From Pyxicephalus adspersus (taxonomy: Eukaryota > Chordata > Amphibia > Anura > Pyxicephalidae): DNA of 64,000 nucleotides. The DNA lies in the NCBI RefSeq assembly GCF_032062135.1, contig NC_092866.1:21023407-21087406 (forward strand), given 5' to 3'. A program made the position numbers and the translations under genes. Shown here one piece after another: positions 34,451 to 47,449 of the stretch (position 1 is its first letter; every line of letters begins with the position of its first letter). Below the pieces are notes generated by a model, which saw only the letters and a list, made by a program, of their open reading frames with translations, was not told where the DNA came from and made no database searches.

Positions 34451-37400
34451 GTATGTTTAAAAATAGAATAGTTTTAATTTATATTTAAATTAAATTGAAA
34501 TGCTTCTAGTAACCATAACCTACATGCACCACATAAAAGAAATGACAAATCAAGAATTTCTGCACTCACCATTTGATGGTCATTTTATTATTGAAAGATA
34601 CAAAACTAAATCTATCTTACAGTGCTGGCCGGTCATATATTGCTCCCAGCTCACCATTCCTGTACCACAGAGCAGAAACTACCCCATACAATGCGTCCTG
34701 TCAGCTTTAGGAGGCCGCTAACCTTCTTGATATCCCAAAATCTTTGTAATGGATACTTCCAGAGAAATGCAATTCATGTGTCAGATATCCAGTGGGTAAA
34801 TGTTCTTACTATTATATATTCAGGTCCATACATCTCCCCATTCCCGAAAAAAAATTAGGGTTCACAGAAGTGGCCAGATATGTGTGACAGGGTAGTACGG
34901 AATGATAGGTATCATACTTATCCTATACTTTATTATACCTACAGCTTTCCTTTCAGGAGAAATTGGTATTCAAAGAACATAAGCGGACATTTATTTGTTA
35001 CAGGGCACCATGGTATGGTAGCAGTGATAAACTTTAGTCTGGGGGGGAGTTAGCCACAAGAGCCCCCCACTTAACCTACATTTCCCTTCCTATAATGGTA
35101 AAGAGAAATTTGGGTTCATAGAAGGTAAGTGACGAGGGTAGCACAGTATGACAAGTATAGTTTTTTGTATCTTGTGATGGAGCTGCAGTGATGTAATGTT
35201 ATGGGGAGTTAGACACAAGAGTCATGCACTTGCAGTTATATTTCCCTTTTCTTACAGAGAAATTTTATTAGGGGGGGTGGCAAACGTCATTTCTTACTGG
35301 CTCCCATATTTACAGTAGCCAACATGTCTTTGTTCCAGAGGAATGAAAGTTCACAGAAGGTAAGTGTCCAGCTAGTCCAGCTATGTGTAACCCCGCCAGC
35401 TGCTCAGTCGCTCGCACCGAAGCAGTGACCGGTACCGAGAGTTACCTCCTAGGCAGGGTTCTAAAGCATGAGGAAGGGGTAACTGCACTGCTACCTCACC
35501 GCCAGTCTGAAGGCAGTCTTGAAGTTTTGTGAACGAGCAAGTATATATTTGAAGGACAGAGCAAATTGACAATACCCTAATGCTCATTGCCATGAAAGTG
35601 GCATCTGGGGGTCCCTAACATGCAAACTCAGTTTGGGGACCCTGGTCCTAAAATAGCCCCCCTAATATGAAAATATCCCTGCTTGTTATTAGGATGTTAT
35701 GCTTGTGACCCCATATCTGGCAATTTGTTATGTTTAGGGGGCTTAGGTTTAGTAGCAGCTCTCAGTATCCCCTTTGTATCCTGAAAATTTCACACTCACT
35801 GGAGATATGAAGGTTTATACATGAGGATAATGACAGCAGCATGCACACACCTTTCATGCTACTGCTGGAAATATCTCACAGTACAAGGTGGGCGGTGAGC
35901 AGCTCCCTCTGCTGGTAGCACAATCTCATAGAGAAACATAGTAGATGTGTGTCCTTCATGTATTGCTCTGAGCATTTCAGTAGAATCAAGTAGTGATACA
36001 ACATTTCTATTTACCATGATAATATAATTGTAGAAAGAATTTACAAAATCACATTTTTTTTTAAATTTAAGTTTTCTATCTAAAAAAATCTTCCCTCTTG
36101 CAAATGTAAAGCATAAAAACCATGAAATACATATTTAAATAACGTTATCTAATTTTATTAAACAATGAATGAATTTATTTAATACAAATTAGGAATATGC
36201 TTTTAGGTATTATTTATTTTACATTAAGGTAACCAAACAAGTATAATAATAATGAAATCAGGAGTATGACATGGCCACTTACAGACAGACTAATAAAGAT
36301 TCATTTTTCCCAGAATTGCACAGTCATTCTGTAACTAAGATTGCAGCTGTTTTAGCTGTATAGGTGTATTAATAATTCTAGTTATTTTCTCTTTCATTGC
36401 CTTTATTACAGTTTTCAATATAGAAAGTTATTACCAACTTTTCTAACTGTGACCTCATTAAATAGTGAATGTACATATATTGAAGAGTAAACCACAAAAT
36501 CAGGTAAAGTATTAAACGTGGTGGCAACAGTCAGTGATGTCCAAATTATACAGTCAATTATACCATATTCTGTAAATCTTAATTTGCTGTTATCTTTATG
36601 TCTCCCAGTAAAATTAAAGCATTTATGAGTTTTCTTTTCTATGCTTCTAAATGCGGTGTTATGTTTTTCCTTATACATGGCACTCGCAGGCAAAGTTCTA
36701 GTTCATGTATGAACTTTGTTCTTCACTCCCATTGCAATAGTTCACCTTTAACACATTTTTTCTATAGAGTAGTAAAAAGGCAGCTTCTGCACCAGCCCTG
36801 ACATTGATGGAATTGAGATGTTTCTGGCAGCTGGGCTCTCTACTATAGCAGATATCTGTCAAAGGTTTGCAAAGAATTAAGCAGTCTTTAAACATTTCAT
36901 TTATTGGGTCTGCTATAGTCTTAGGTGTTAAACATCCTTGTTGAAATACCTGGTATGATGTTGCCTATTACTTCAGCAGCTGATTAAATAATGAGTAACA
37001 GTCTGTATGGACATGTTTTAATAAACATATAATTAGTCATTGTCTTGTTATAACAGTGTATATGTAAGCCACAGAAACAGTTCCCAGTATATGGGGAAAT
37101 TAACCAACATCAGAATAAACAAATTCCCTATGCGGAGTAGGGGGAGGGAAGGGGAAGTAGAGGGGTCTACCTTGTAAGAATACTTGCACTTTTGGAAAAC
37201 CTGGATTTTGATTAGGGCAAAGGCTACAGTCAAAAATATCCTGATCTTTGCCAATCCACTGGACAAATGTCTAAGCTTTATGTGACCTCTGATAATTGGG
37301 AAAATGAAAATTTAAATTTGTTGATCCTTCCACTCATAAGAGTCTATATGACAACAATTCTAGATGCTGGGTTACCTGTGATTCAGAGCTACAATTTTCC

Positions 37401-37587
37401 TATTTTTTTTTACTATAAAAAGGGGATCTCATTTATTGTTAGGCTGCCCTTGATTTTTGTCATTGGAAACAATTTTTCACAATTGTTTTCCATTGACAAA
37501 GGATCAAAGCATGAATGAACGAGAGCTGCACTTACAGCGCCATTCTGTTCTATGGAGAGGGGAGGGGGAGAATGAGTGAGTGGCACC

Positions 37588-37996
37588 CAGGGGTGTGGTC
37601 ACAAAAAAAAGAAAAGGGGGCACTGTACATGCCCACCCCACTACACCCCTGCTCCTGTCACTCAAAGGGGAAGACACCTCCCCCAGAGTGATGTTATGAT
37701 ACCAGAACCTGCCCACTCTCCCATCGCAGGTCTGAGCCTGCGTTGAGAGTGGGTGGGTTTTATCCAGAGACACACCCCGCCCACCACCCGGAGCCTGTGA
37801 TTAGTACAGGGGACATGGCCCGCAGCTCTGGCCAGTGCGCCTCCCCCAGCGGGGCCCTTCTTCTGACCCCGCAGGGGGCAGACCGGCCAGAGTCGCAGAC
37901 CACCAAAGACTTTGTAAAAAGTCTTGCCCACTCCCAAAAAAAAGTCAGGGCACGGCGACCCCCCCCCCCCCCCGTGCCTGCCCCACTACACCCCTG
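37588..37996. mobile_element. Chimeric hAT element: CAGGGGTGT ends around a core of the CAGTGG family
   Basis: Begins CAGGGGTGTGGTCAC and ends CACTACACCCCTG. Flanks gtggcacc (37580-37587) and gtggtacc (37997-38004) match at 7 of 8. The block gcccaccccactacacccct occurs twice inside (about 37630 and 37980). The middle (about 37655-37920) is the internal part of the other hAT family in this window, without that family's ends. Confidence 0.7.
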
Positions 37997-38314
37997 GTGG
38001 TACCCCACTGTGCTCTCTCCCCTTTACTTCAATTGTGGCCATGCTCTGTGCACATCTTGTCTGAGACGAGCCCCATGGCTCGTATCATCTGAGAATCATC
38101 CGACGTGTATATAGCCTTAGGTCTGCTCTAAACTTGATAAATATTGACTGATAAGTTTAGATTGTGCCCAGTTTTTTTTATTAATATGGCCTTATCATTG
38201 ACACAATAGGATACATTTCACTGTCAAACAAGGTGCATTTATCATGTAAATTTATCATGCATTTACCATGCTAATATGCTGAACTGTAAGGGCACAGAAT
38301 AGCAAGTACATTTG

Positions 38315-38320
38315 TTTATT
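38315..38320 (-). terminator. Candidate poly(A) signal of SDR copy B
   Basis: AATAAA on the minus strand 36 bp past the stop codon of copy B. Confidence 0.5.
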
Positions 38321-38355
38321 TACTATGAAAACTTCTGATTAGGACCTCCTCCAGG

Positions 38356-41300
38356 TCACCATGGTAGAGTCTGTCCTCTCCAATTTAAAAACCCTCCATT
38401 ATCTTTTTCAGTTAGGGCATCAAACACTTTCATCATACCTCCCACACTTTCATGTAGCTTCAGGGGAGCCTATGAGACAGACAAATGTTAATTCTTTTTA
38501 GGAGGAGAGGTAAAGGAGATCATATGTAAAAACAATAGATTTTTCAGAACTGTACATCCATATTCACACACAGATGATAGGCAATTTTTTAAAATATTTA
38601 TTTAACTTTTAAGCAACGTTTATAATGTTCTTCAACCAAATTTAATCCATTAGCTTAGTTGGGGCTACTTTGTGTTGGAAATGGTGTGTTTCAATTTGGG
38701 ATAATCAGTAATGACCCACGAGTGACCTGCTGCTAGATGGTGCAGAAGACATCTTCCACCCTAAGGCTGATGTCACACTATATATACGCTATATTGTAGC
38801 AGAGATCATTTACTGCTACAATTTACTAATGCCGAGGTAAATGAAAAATCACTACAGCTAGAGACCCTGTCCCCGTCATGAAATGTCGCTATAACCAAGT
38901 GACCAAGGGATTGAGCTACAATTCCCTAAAATTGAGTTAATGAAAATAGAAAGACAGTAGAGTCTCTTAGTGAGAATTTTCTTTAAAAATGGGGATAGGA
39001 ATTAATAAAAAGCCTGTAGCCATGGCCTTTATGGCAAGTCTTGATAGGTGCTTTCTTTAGAAGCAGGGCTAATAGTATATAGCATGGCAATAGTTTAAAA
39101 TGCCATTAATTGGAGAACTTTAGCGATTACTGCATGGATTCAAATTTTCCTTTTTTGGTATAAGTCTATTTAGTTTTGTCCTACCTTTGGTCCCCCCATG
39201 TCTGTCTGAACCCAGCCAGGAGCAAGTGCCACGGCGATAATCCCATCGGTTTTGTACGTCTCAGCCTGACAACGTGTTAGCATGTTCAAAGCAGCCTATG
39301 GGAATAACAGAATCCATACTATAAGCCATGAATGAAAACAAAGAATAAACCCAATAAATATACGAAATATACTAAATATTCTATAATGTGTAAAAAGAAA
39401 GAAAAAGGCTATTTTTTTGTATAAGGACAACAAAAAAATAGTATAGTTATTTTTTTATTATGATATGTTTGTTCTGGAAAATCATCTTTCAATTTTTCAT
39501 CATCATCATTAGGACAGGAAGGGAATATTTCCTAATTTTTAACACAGAGAGAAACAAATACCTCTTTGGTCTTTTTCCACCTTTTCCCTATATATCCAAA
39601 AAAAATGGCTACTTAAAAAAAAAAAAAAAGTAAAGCATGACATTATTAAAAAAAATAACAGGATAAAAATGAATAGCTTAACAAATTAGCTTTGCTGTAA
39701 AACATTCATCAGCATTCTACCCACTTATCTGTGCATAGATAGTGCCAAACAATTCAATGGCAAGAACTGAATGATGGCTTCCAATGCTTCTTCCTTTCAC
39801 ACTCCAGCCCTGTTATCTAGAGACTGCACTACTGGCCTAGGTGCCTGTCACTTCCCAAGAGTGGATACACTTACAAAAAGTTGAAACCTAATGGAGCAAG
39901 TCTGTACCTGGGAAAACTACTAAATCAACAAGATCCACAAACAATGTCAACTCACCAGAGAGACTTAAAAGTAGAATCCAATGTAGTTAGTGGTTTGGGT
40001 TTTTCTTGTATAGTGAAAAGTAATTTCTCGAAGCTATTTTTACTAGGTTTACACTTCAGCTGACATGCATAAATGTACTGGGCTGTTTTGTTACCTTACT
40101 GCAGCGATATTCAAAAAGAGGTTGTACAGAGTATTCAATTGGTATTCTTTGTATAGATCCTGCGCCACTAGATATGTTTATCACAGCAGCCTTGCTGCAG
40201 CTTTTCTCTTCTGTAGGATTGTCCTGGGCAGCTTTCTTCAGCAAAGGAAAAAATGCCTAAAAGATTGAAAAAAATTACAATGTAAAAAAACAAAGCTGGA
40301 GAAAATCTAAAAATACTAGAAAAAACAAAAGAAGGTTAAAACCCCTCTAATTATTTTTACCATCTTTTTCCCTTTGTGGACCATTGTGCTTCACTTCCTG
40401 CATCATGGACAAAACTGAGAAAAATCTTCTTGTAGACCAGTGATTTTCAACCACTGTGCCGCGGCACACTAGTGTGCCTTGAGAGATCTTCAGGTGTACC
40501 ATGGGGTATTATCCAATTAACATTGTCGAGTATCTGTGCTATAGTGACTGGCAAATTAATGTAATACTCTTCCATGTCAATGGGTGGCAGTAGGTAGCTT
40601 AATTGCCTTGTTTTTTCTTGGAGACAAGAGAATTAGCTACAAAGTGTCATTTTGATATTTTTTTATTTGTGGTGTGCTGCAGGATTTTTTTCAATATAAA
40701 AAATCTGCTGTTGCTCAAAATAGATCGAAAAACACTGTTGTAGACGATTATCACTGAAAGTGTCCCCTTTGGAAACTTTACCTTTATTGCGATTTTGGAA
40801 TTTCCCTAATATTTTCAATCCTGGTGATAATAATCACCAGAACAAAGAAAAAGTGTGATTATATGATATGTTTGTGAATTGTGAATGGTACCCCAATGTA
40901 CCATATGGTCTGCTCTAACCAAATTTTCTGCAGATCTCATTTTTGGTTTGCTTGAGTGTTTTGACAGCCCATTCACGTGGAACAATTTTCAAAGGTCTGT
41001 TCTTGTATGAATGAGCCCCGAATAATTGATCAATGTTTTGAGTGATGATTGTTTTAAACTTACCATGAAACATGTTAGGATGGTACTGGGAATATGTAAC
41101 AATAAAAAGTCATAACATACCCACATTCTGTGCAGGTATTTCATCAAGAAGCCGTCCTATTATAACATAAGAATGCCATTTGATACCAGGCTCTTCGCTC
41201 ATTACTGCTATCTATTTGTTGTTACAGGAACCCTATGTTTTATGGTAACAGTCTGAGCTGTCTAAGCAAGTATTGGATTGGGCCCATCAAAGCATCAAAA

Positions 41301-44152
41301 GCAACCACTGACCTTTGCATGGCGGCAGAAACATTCCCTACAGGTGCTTGCTTTGGATGGGGAGTGAATCCTAAGACGTGGTTGGTAATCTTGTCCAATG
41401 TAGGTTACAACATTCTATTTTTGTTCTTGGCAATTTTATCTGTATGATATGAAAATACTACACCATTAGGTCTCTTGGCTTTTTCTAGTTTTGTGGGTCT
41501 CTTCATCTCTCCCTTCTCATTTAGAGATTGACCCATCAACAAGAAGAATGACTGGTTCCTAGTTCTACTTCTCCTTCACTCAAGCCCTTTATAAAGGGAA
41601 TGTGAAGGTGATACCAGAGTCATATTCAGGTACTTTTATTGATAGAATGTAAAAATATATTTAATGGTGTATAAAATATTGCAGAGGTGCAATAATTTGT
41701 GCCTTCTGTATATGCCCGGAGTTCAGCTTTAATTGATCAGATGTATCTTCTGCATGGTCAACTAAAACATTCGCAGCACATAACACATTTTAAGCACAAA
41801 TATTATAATTCTAACTGAAATTCATAAGAAAGCATGGCAGTTTCAATTAAAGTACATTGGCTGACTATGGTAACAGGAAAATATTTAACCTGAGTAACCA
41901 ACATTGGTCCAATTGCATTGGTTTTATACATTTCCATCATGATTTCTGCTGTGGCTTCATGAAGTGAGTGAAAGACAGCTATTCCAGCATTGTTTATGAG
42001 CAAGTTTAATCCCCGTCCATCCAGTCTTTTTGTAATATCTCTGTATGCTGATTCAATGGTTGTTGGATTGGTTACATCTATCAACAGAAAAAAACAAATT
42101 CAAATTCTGGATGTGTTTAGAGATTTAGGTGAATAGTATGTATTGATCTGATGTTAACAAGAGATTTATTATTACTGTTGTTATTTAAGATTTTTGATAT
42201 GACACCAGTTTCTTTTGTAGTTGTGTAAAAACAAATTTAAAATGTCAATACAATGAATACATGAAAAAGATTTGCAACAAAAGACAAAGTCAGGAGTGTT
42301 TTGGTAGTATAGAAGGTGGTACTATCTCCTTTTGGATCCCAGCCCAATACAGAGCGAGAATTTCAAATTTGTGTTTTTAGGAAAACTGAATAAGGCTGCC
42401 AATGACCTTTCAAAAACGGGACTGGCCAGGGACAGCAAGGTTGTATTGGAAATGTCACTATGGATGAGGCCAGAGATTCTCCAATCAGGAAAATGAAATA
42501 GGCTTTGACTTCCTGCAGTTTCTAATGCAGGGCAAGCTCACAGTGTGCAAATAATTTCATTATGGGACAGAAACTATGGAGCAGCCATTACAGACCTCCT
42601 TCTAAAAATGAAAGTTATCTGGCTGTAATTCTGATATCTAATTAGAATGTTTAAGTGATTTACCTGCATCAGGTATGTAGATAAGCAAGGTCCTAACATC
42701 TAATCTCTCTACTTGTTCCCGGTAAGTATTTAGTGGTCAAATGATCACCACCGCAGCCACAAAACTAGCATTTTGTTTACAAAGCAGTCAAGATAATATG
42801 TTTCATGGCGAGTATGCCTTATGAACACAAGATCTTTAACTGAAAGTATTCTTTGGTCTAAAAGATTGGAAAGCATGCAAATTTTCATCAGATACTGTTA
42901 GTATTATGGAAACTTACCAAGTTTAATAGTAGCAAGGTTTGAGTGTTTTGAGGATAGAGATTTTAGTTCCTGTTACAGAATTGAAAAGGTTTATGAATAC
43001 TGTAATGCATGTCATGAAATACATAAACATGGCATAAAATTCACTTATTTTTTCTATTATTGAAAATGTATTCTAACAGTGTTCTCTATTTGCATCTTGA
43101 GAACGTAATAATACCAGAGACTGTTGATTTTTGTTTTTTTGTATTGTTTGAACCTGGACTTTAAGTGTTTTTAAGCTAAAGTCATCTAAGCTTTATAAAT
43201 GCAATCCTATCAGGTGGGAGGTTTTTCTTTTATTAATGCTGCATGTGACAGCATAATGAAATTTCTCATGTACCTCCGCACAGAGATTGTTGGTAATAGT
43301 CATTAATATGGAAGTTTGATATACATGTTCCAATCCAACACTGGTAGCACGCTATATATTTTCATGTATGTATGCCTTGTAAATGAAAATGACTTCCTTT
43401 ATATTCTCTAGTATAGAATTAATAATAAACAGGAGTTTCTTTTATTGCTTGCTGTAGACCAATGGTGGTGAATTTTCTCATTTTAGGGGACTTCCATTAT
43501 TGACATCACCAACATACACTGCTACAGAAATATGTCACATGTGCACAACATTTGATATCTTTCTCAGCAAAATCAGATTTAAAAGCCCAAGAAATAAATC
43601 CACCTAACTACGAAGTCTAAATTTTTTTTTTTTACTGGGGGAAGTAGGCTACTAGGCTGCATGAGTATCAAAGTGTTGCCTGCTGTTCCTGGGTTACAAG
43701 TTGAAGTACGATGCAGAGGGGGGGGGGGGGGAGTGTGACAGAGCAGGACCCCGCTGCGTGCTCTCCCTCTTTACTTGCATTAGGATCATTCATCGTCCTT
43801 GGATCCGCCAGGACGGTTGTTTGGACGATGAACGACACGCGCTGTACACACTTCAGATTCTCATCTGATATCAGCTTTGAGCCGATTATCGAGTGAGAAC
43901 CATTGGAAGTGTGTACATAGCTTAACTCTTCCAAACATCACCCTCCTATTGAAAGATTTCTAACATTTACAATAAATGTAAGGTGCCATATGCAGGAAAA
44001 TTTCTGAATACCTGAGCTGAGTCTGGATTCCGGCAAGCTGCGAAGATGTGCGCTGGTTGGTTGTGTTTGTTAAGAAATGCCTTAACCAGTTCCAAGCCGA
44101 TTCCCCTGCTTGAACCATTTACAAGAACACTGCCGATATTGAGGTTTGCCAT
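38356..44152 (-). CDS. C-factor/sniffer-like short-chain dehydrogenase, copy B (255 aa), six exons
   Basis: Exons in transcript order are 44152-44012, 42969-42918, 42077-41890, 40256-40095, 39295-39185 and 38469-38356. Exon lengths and phases equal those of copy A except exons 1 and 4 (141 and 162 bp against 147 and 138). Landmarks are the cofactor loop NGSSRGIG (12-19, Asn replacing the usual Thr), NNAG (93-96), Asn118 in [13 protein letters not shown] with catalytic Ser157, YRCSK (Tyr177, Lys181), [10 protein letters not shown], and the C-terminus [13 protein letters not shown]. The full Asn-Ser-Tyr-Lys tetrad is present, so it should be an active NAD(P)H-dependent carbonyl reductase; its substrate cannot be told. 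A (TA)n run 45-55 bp upstream of the ATG could act as a TATA element. Intron 4 is free of it, but the intron between exons 3 and 4 carries a hAT element (40438-40737) with a perfect target duplication. The start is the only Met ahead of the cofactor motif. Confidence 0.95.
40438..40737. mobile_element. 300-bp hAT MITE with perfect target duplication, SDR copy B intron 3
   Basis: Begins CAGTGATTTTCAACC, with a gtgccgcggcacactagtgtg palindromic start in two parts, and ends gaaaaacactg. Flanked by TTGTAGAC at 40430-40437 and 40738-40745 (8 of 8). A different family from the CAGTGG copies. Confidence 0.85.
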
Positions 44153-45694
44153 CTTCCGTCACTCCTTAGTGTCTATCTGAACCTTTAAAAAAAAAATATA
44201 TATATATATCTTTTTTTTTACTGACTAATATGCATGCATATTCTCAAATAAAAAAATTGTTCCCCCTTTGCTTACCAGTGGCCAAAGTACAGCTTCACAG
44301 TTTTCTATATGAGAATTTAGTGTTACTTTAATCAAGTTTTTACTGTGGTCACTGCCAAATGCCCAGGACTTTACTCTTAGCAATATTTTGCTTATAACAT
44401 ATTAACACAAGTTCATAAAAACAACACAAGCAGCATACACCAGTAGGTGGAAGATTGACCAAAACCATTTAGTTTTGTACAGAGTGAAAAAGGATTAGAA
44501 ACATTTATGATAAGCTGCTCTCTGTTTCCCCATTAGGAAGCTGTTGTCACATTTTCTATCTCATAGATTTACCAGGTAGCATGAGGACAAGGGGTATCTT
44601 TTGACAGTTTCCATTACCAATGTTTGCTAATGCATGAAAAAGTCAAGGGGTTACAACCTGGAACCAAATAACCTGGGCATATGTTGGCAAGCACTTGCAC
44701 ACAAGAGTGATACATTAAAGGGTTTTTATCTGCTAGTTGGTGCATAGCCTAAACAAGCTAGAATGCTGCGGAGGAGTATGGTTCAGCAAGTATAAAAGTC
44801 TGTGGTGATATTGGTCTGCAGACTTTCACATTGTCCCTGTTGTACAGAGCAATGTTTTTTTCTTTTAAAGCATACCTATTGATATGGAGGAATATGTGAC
44901 ACACTGCATATGATATAGTTGGTGACTGGCTGATCTCTGTGATATAGGCATGGCGGGCCTCGCATTAAATCTGTGCATACTAGTTAATGTTGCAAGGAAT
45001 GACTACTGTTTAAGATGTATTAACACTACTGAGATGGTAATATATTTTGAATAAGTACATCACCTGTTTATCACTTTGCTAAAACTTTGTCTATATACTT
45101 TGTACTGTACCTTTTATTATTACTTAATAAAAACACATTGACCCATAAATCTGAGCATATAGAGAGCTGTATTTCTTCACTCCTGGGTGAAAGGTAGGTA
45201 TGTGCTGCCAGAGTAAACAGCATGAAAGCTAACCTATAATTAGAGATTGTGTAAGCTGCCATTTCAGACTTGGTTAGAAAAGAAATACAGCTTGCCTTGC
45301 TGGTGATCTGAATTTTTACCTTTAATACCGTCTGAACTACTGACCCAGAATGAGTATGCAGAGCAGGTGTACAGCTAATCCTCACTGGTAATGAAACGCC
45401 TGAAATAAAAGAAAACATGTTTAACTTAATTTACCAAAGGCAGCTTAGATATTCTCTCAATGTAGACACATTAAAGTGAACCTGTTGATTGTATTTGCTC
45501 TGGTAAAGCACTGGATGACCTTTAAATGGCAAAAAAATCTACAAACTCCAAATGGACAGTTTTATATGATCAGTGCAGGAGCTACAATTTTGACATATGA
45601 ACAAATGACATGTGCTGACATACAGAAGTGTTGTGACCTTGCAAAGATGCACTTTGAGAGAAGCAAGACTCAAAATGTTTTTACTTACAGCGTA

Positions 45695-46195
45695 CGTAAT
45701 CTCAAATTTTTTACTTTACATAAAAGGGTAAACAACCCTTTTATTTAAAGTAAACATGTTGTTTTTTTTTTTTTTTAATGCAATACCCCTTTTATTTAAA
45801 AAGGCGATCAAGAATTAATAATGGGAGCGCAGAGCCTCCCTGGATACCTACGTCACACATCCCAGGAGGCTCTTGGCTGCTCTTTCTGCCCATGCCCGAG
45901 TATGTCTGGCATGGGCAGAGGAAGCCCTGCACAGTGCACATGGCCATGCACAGTGAGATCGGCAATTTTTTCCCAATCTACATCACCCAATCTTGCACCT
46001 GTGCATTGCGAGATCGGGTGACGCACAAAGAAGAACCTGGAAAAAGAGAGAAGATGTTGTTGCTCCCAGCGCCGGGCCAAAGATGGATACTGGGACGACG
46101 CGGGACCCGGAGGAAGAAACCTCCCGAAGAATCTGCGGGATTGAAGGTAAGTGTGATTTTTTGTTTTGTTTTGGGTTTACTTTAATTTCTAACAG
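45695..46195 (+). mobile_element. T2/Kolobok-like MITE
   Basis: Shares the tactttacataaaagggt block, gagcgcagagcctccctgg, gatcgggtgacg and gaaggtaagtgtgattt segments with the copies at 7285 and 60465. The right end GGGTTTACTTTAA includes TTAA at 46192-46195. The left end is diverged. Its open frames (for example 45778-46185) are not genes. Confidence 0.65.
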
Positions 46196-46804
46196 CCAAC
46201 AAATGGGTGAACGTTTGTTATGCATTTACAACATTCACTGCAAACCTAACATTTAGTAAATACATTTATTTACCATTTATAATATGTGCTGTCTCCCAAG
46301 ATATGCATCAACCCAGCTGTCCTGCTTTAGTTTTCTATGATATATATATCACCGTCCACAGTATATAATCAGAGAGAGCTATGTCTCAATGTAGAGTTAT
46401 ACTCTGTCTCTATGTATTGCCCTCTTCACAAATTCACTTCCTTCTTTTAAACTACTCACATCACAGCTGAATGCTTCTCTCTTCTCTGCAACTGTTGTCA
46501 GTACTACTAATAGCGGAAACACCTGACAGGAGAAAAGACTTCTGGGAAATGTAGTTTTCTCTTCCAGAAACAAATGTAGTAAGGGAATCCGGTGTTTTAT
46601 CAGGGCCTGTCATTTTTATTTGCCAAATTTGAGAAATGTGTGGATAGATTTGATTATTAGATAGATAGTTCTCCTACATATTAAAATGAATTTTAGAGGA
46701 TGAAATATAGATTTAAATGCATTGTAATACTAATAAAGCGGGGTCCCAAAGTACATAAATTCTGTAGTTAGTGCGTTGTGAAGCCTAATGTGAGACAGAT
46801 ATAT

Positions 46805-46923
46805 AGAGGAAGCAGAAAGAAAGGCTCCTTACCGCAACAAATGTATTCAAGAAAATCAATTAAATATTTTTGATTTTATTAAATACATTTGTTGCCGTAA
46901 AGAGCTGTTCTTTCTGCTTCCTC
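46805..46923. repeat. Long imperfect hairpin (about 42-bp arms)
   Basis: The arm 46805-46848 (gaggaagcagaaagaaaggc...caacaaatgtatt) is the near-exact inverse of 46881-46923 (aatacatttgttgccg...tctttctgcttcctc), with a 32-bp A/T-rich loop. Only a few mismatches lie in the arms. It could be a solo foldback MITE. Confidence 0.75.
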
Positions 46924-47449
46924 TTATAGAAATAAATGCAGTCATATACAGTATGCAGTAAAGATGAGTGTTGCGAAATATTAACTAATTTTGGGTAGAA
47001 TAAGTCAAAGGATTTAGGTCAATGTTTTACGTCCTGGTCAGATGTCAGTAATTATACATAGGTGCACAGGATGACTGAGGTTATACCTTAAAATTCTAGG
47101 GTTATTCTTTAATATAAAGGATTGGCCTATATCTCTAAATACCAGTCCTCTGTACTGGCCAGCTCAATCTTTAGCTTTCCTAGTGCAAGTGTTGCTGCAG
47201 CAGTGCTCCAACCAGACTGTGGCCTTCATCTTGGCTGACTCCTCCATTCTTACTGTGTTTTACCCCTTCTGTTCTTGCTTTGATATCTCCATTCTGGCTG
47301 TGACTGCTCCATTGCGGCCGACAGTTCCATCTGGGCTTTTACCTCTCAATCCTGGCTCCGACTGTCTTCGTGAACCCATTCACCTTGAATGAGACCTCCT
47401 CCATTCAGGCTATGGCACATATATTCATTCTGGCAGACCTCCTCAAGTG

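Noticed and set aside
43790..43925. Self-complementary stretch with gtgtgtacatagct and tgtacacacttc near SDR copy B
   Set aside because: Looks like another MITE end and has a weak partner near 1000-1250, but neither boundary nor target duplication could be set.
45071..45418. Minus-strand 115-residue frame with an exon-like part (acceptor near 45400, donor near 45320) upstream of SDR copy B
   Set aside because: The peptide resembles no family I know, and copy B already has a plausible start and promoter. A noncoding 5' exon cannot be excluded without RNA.
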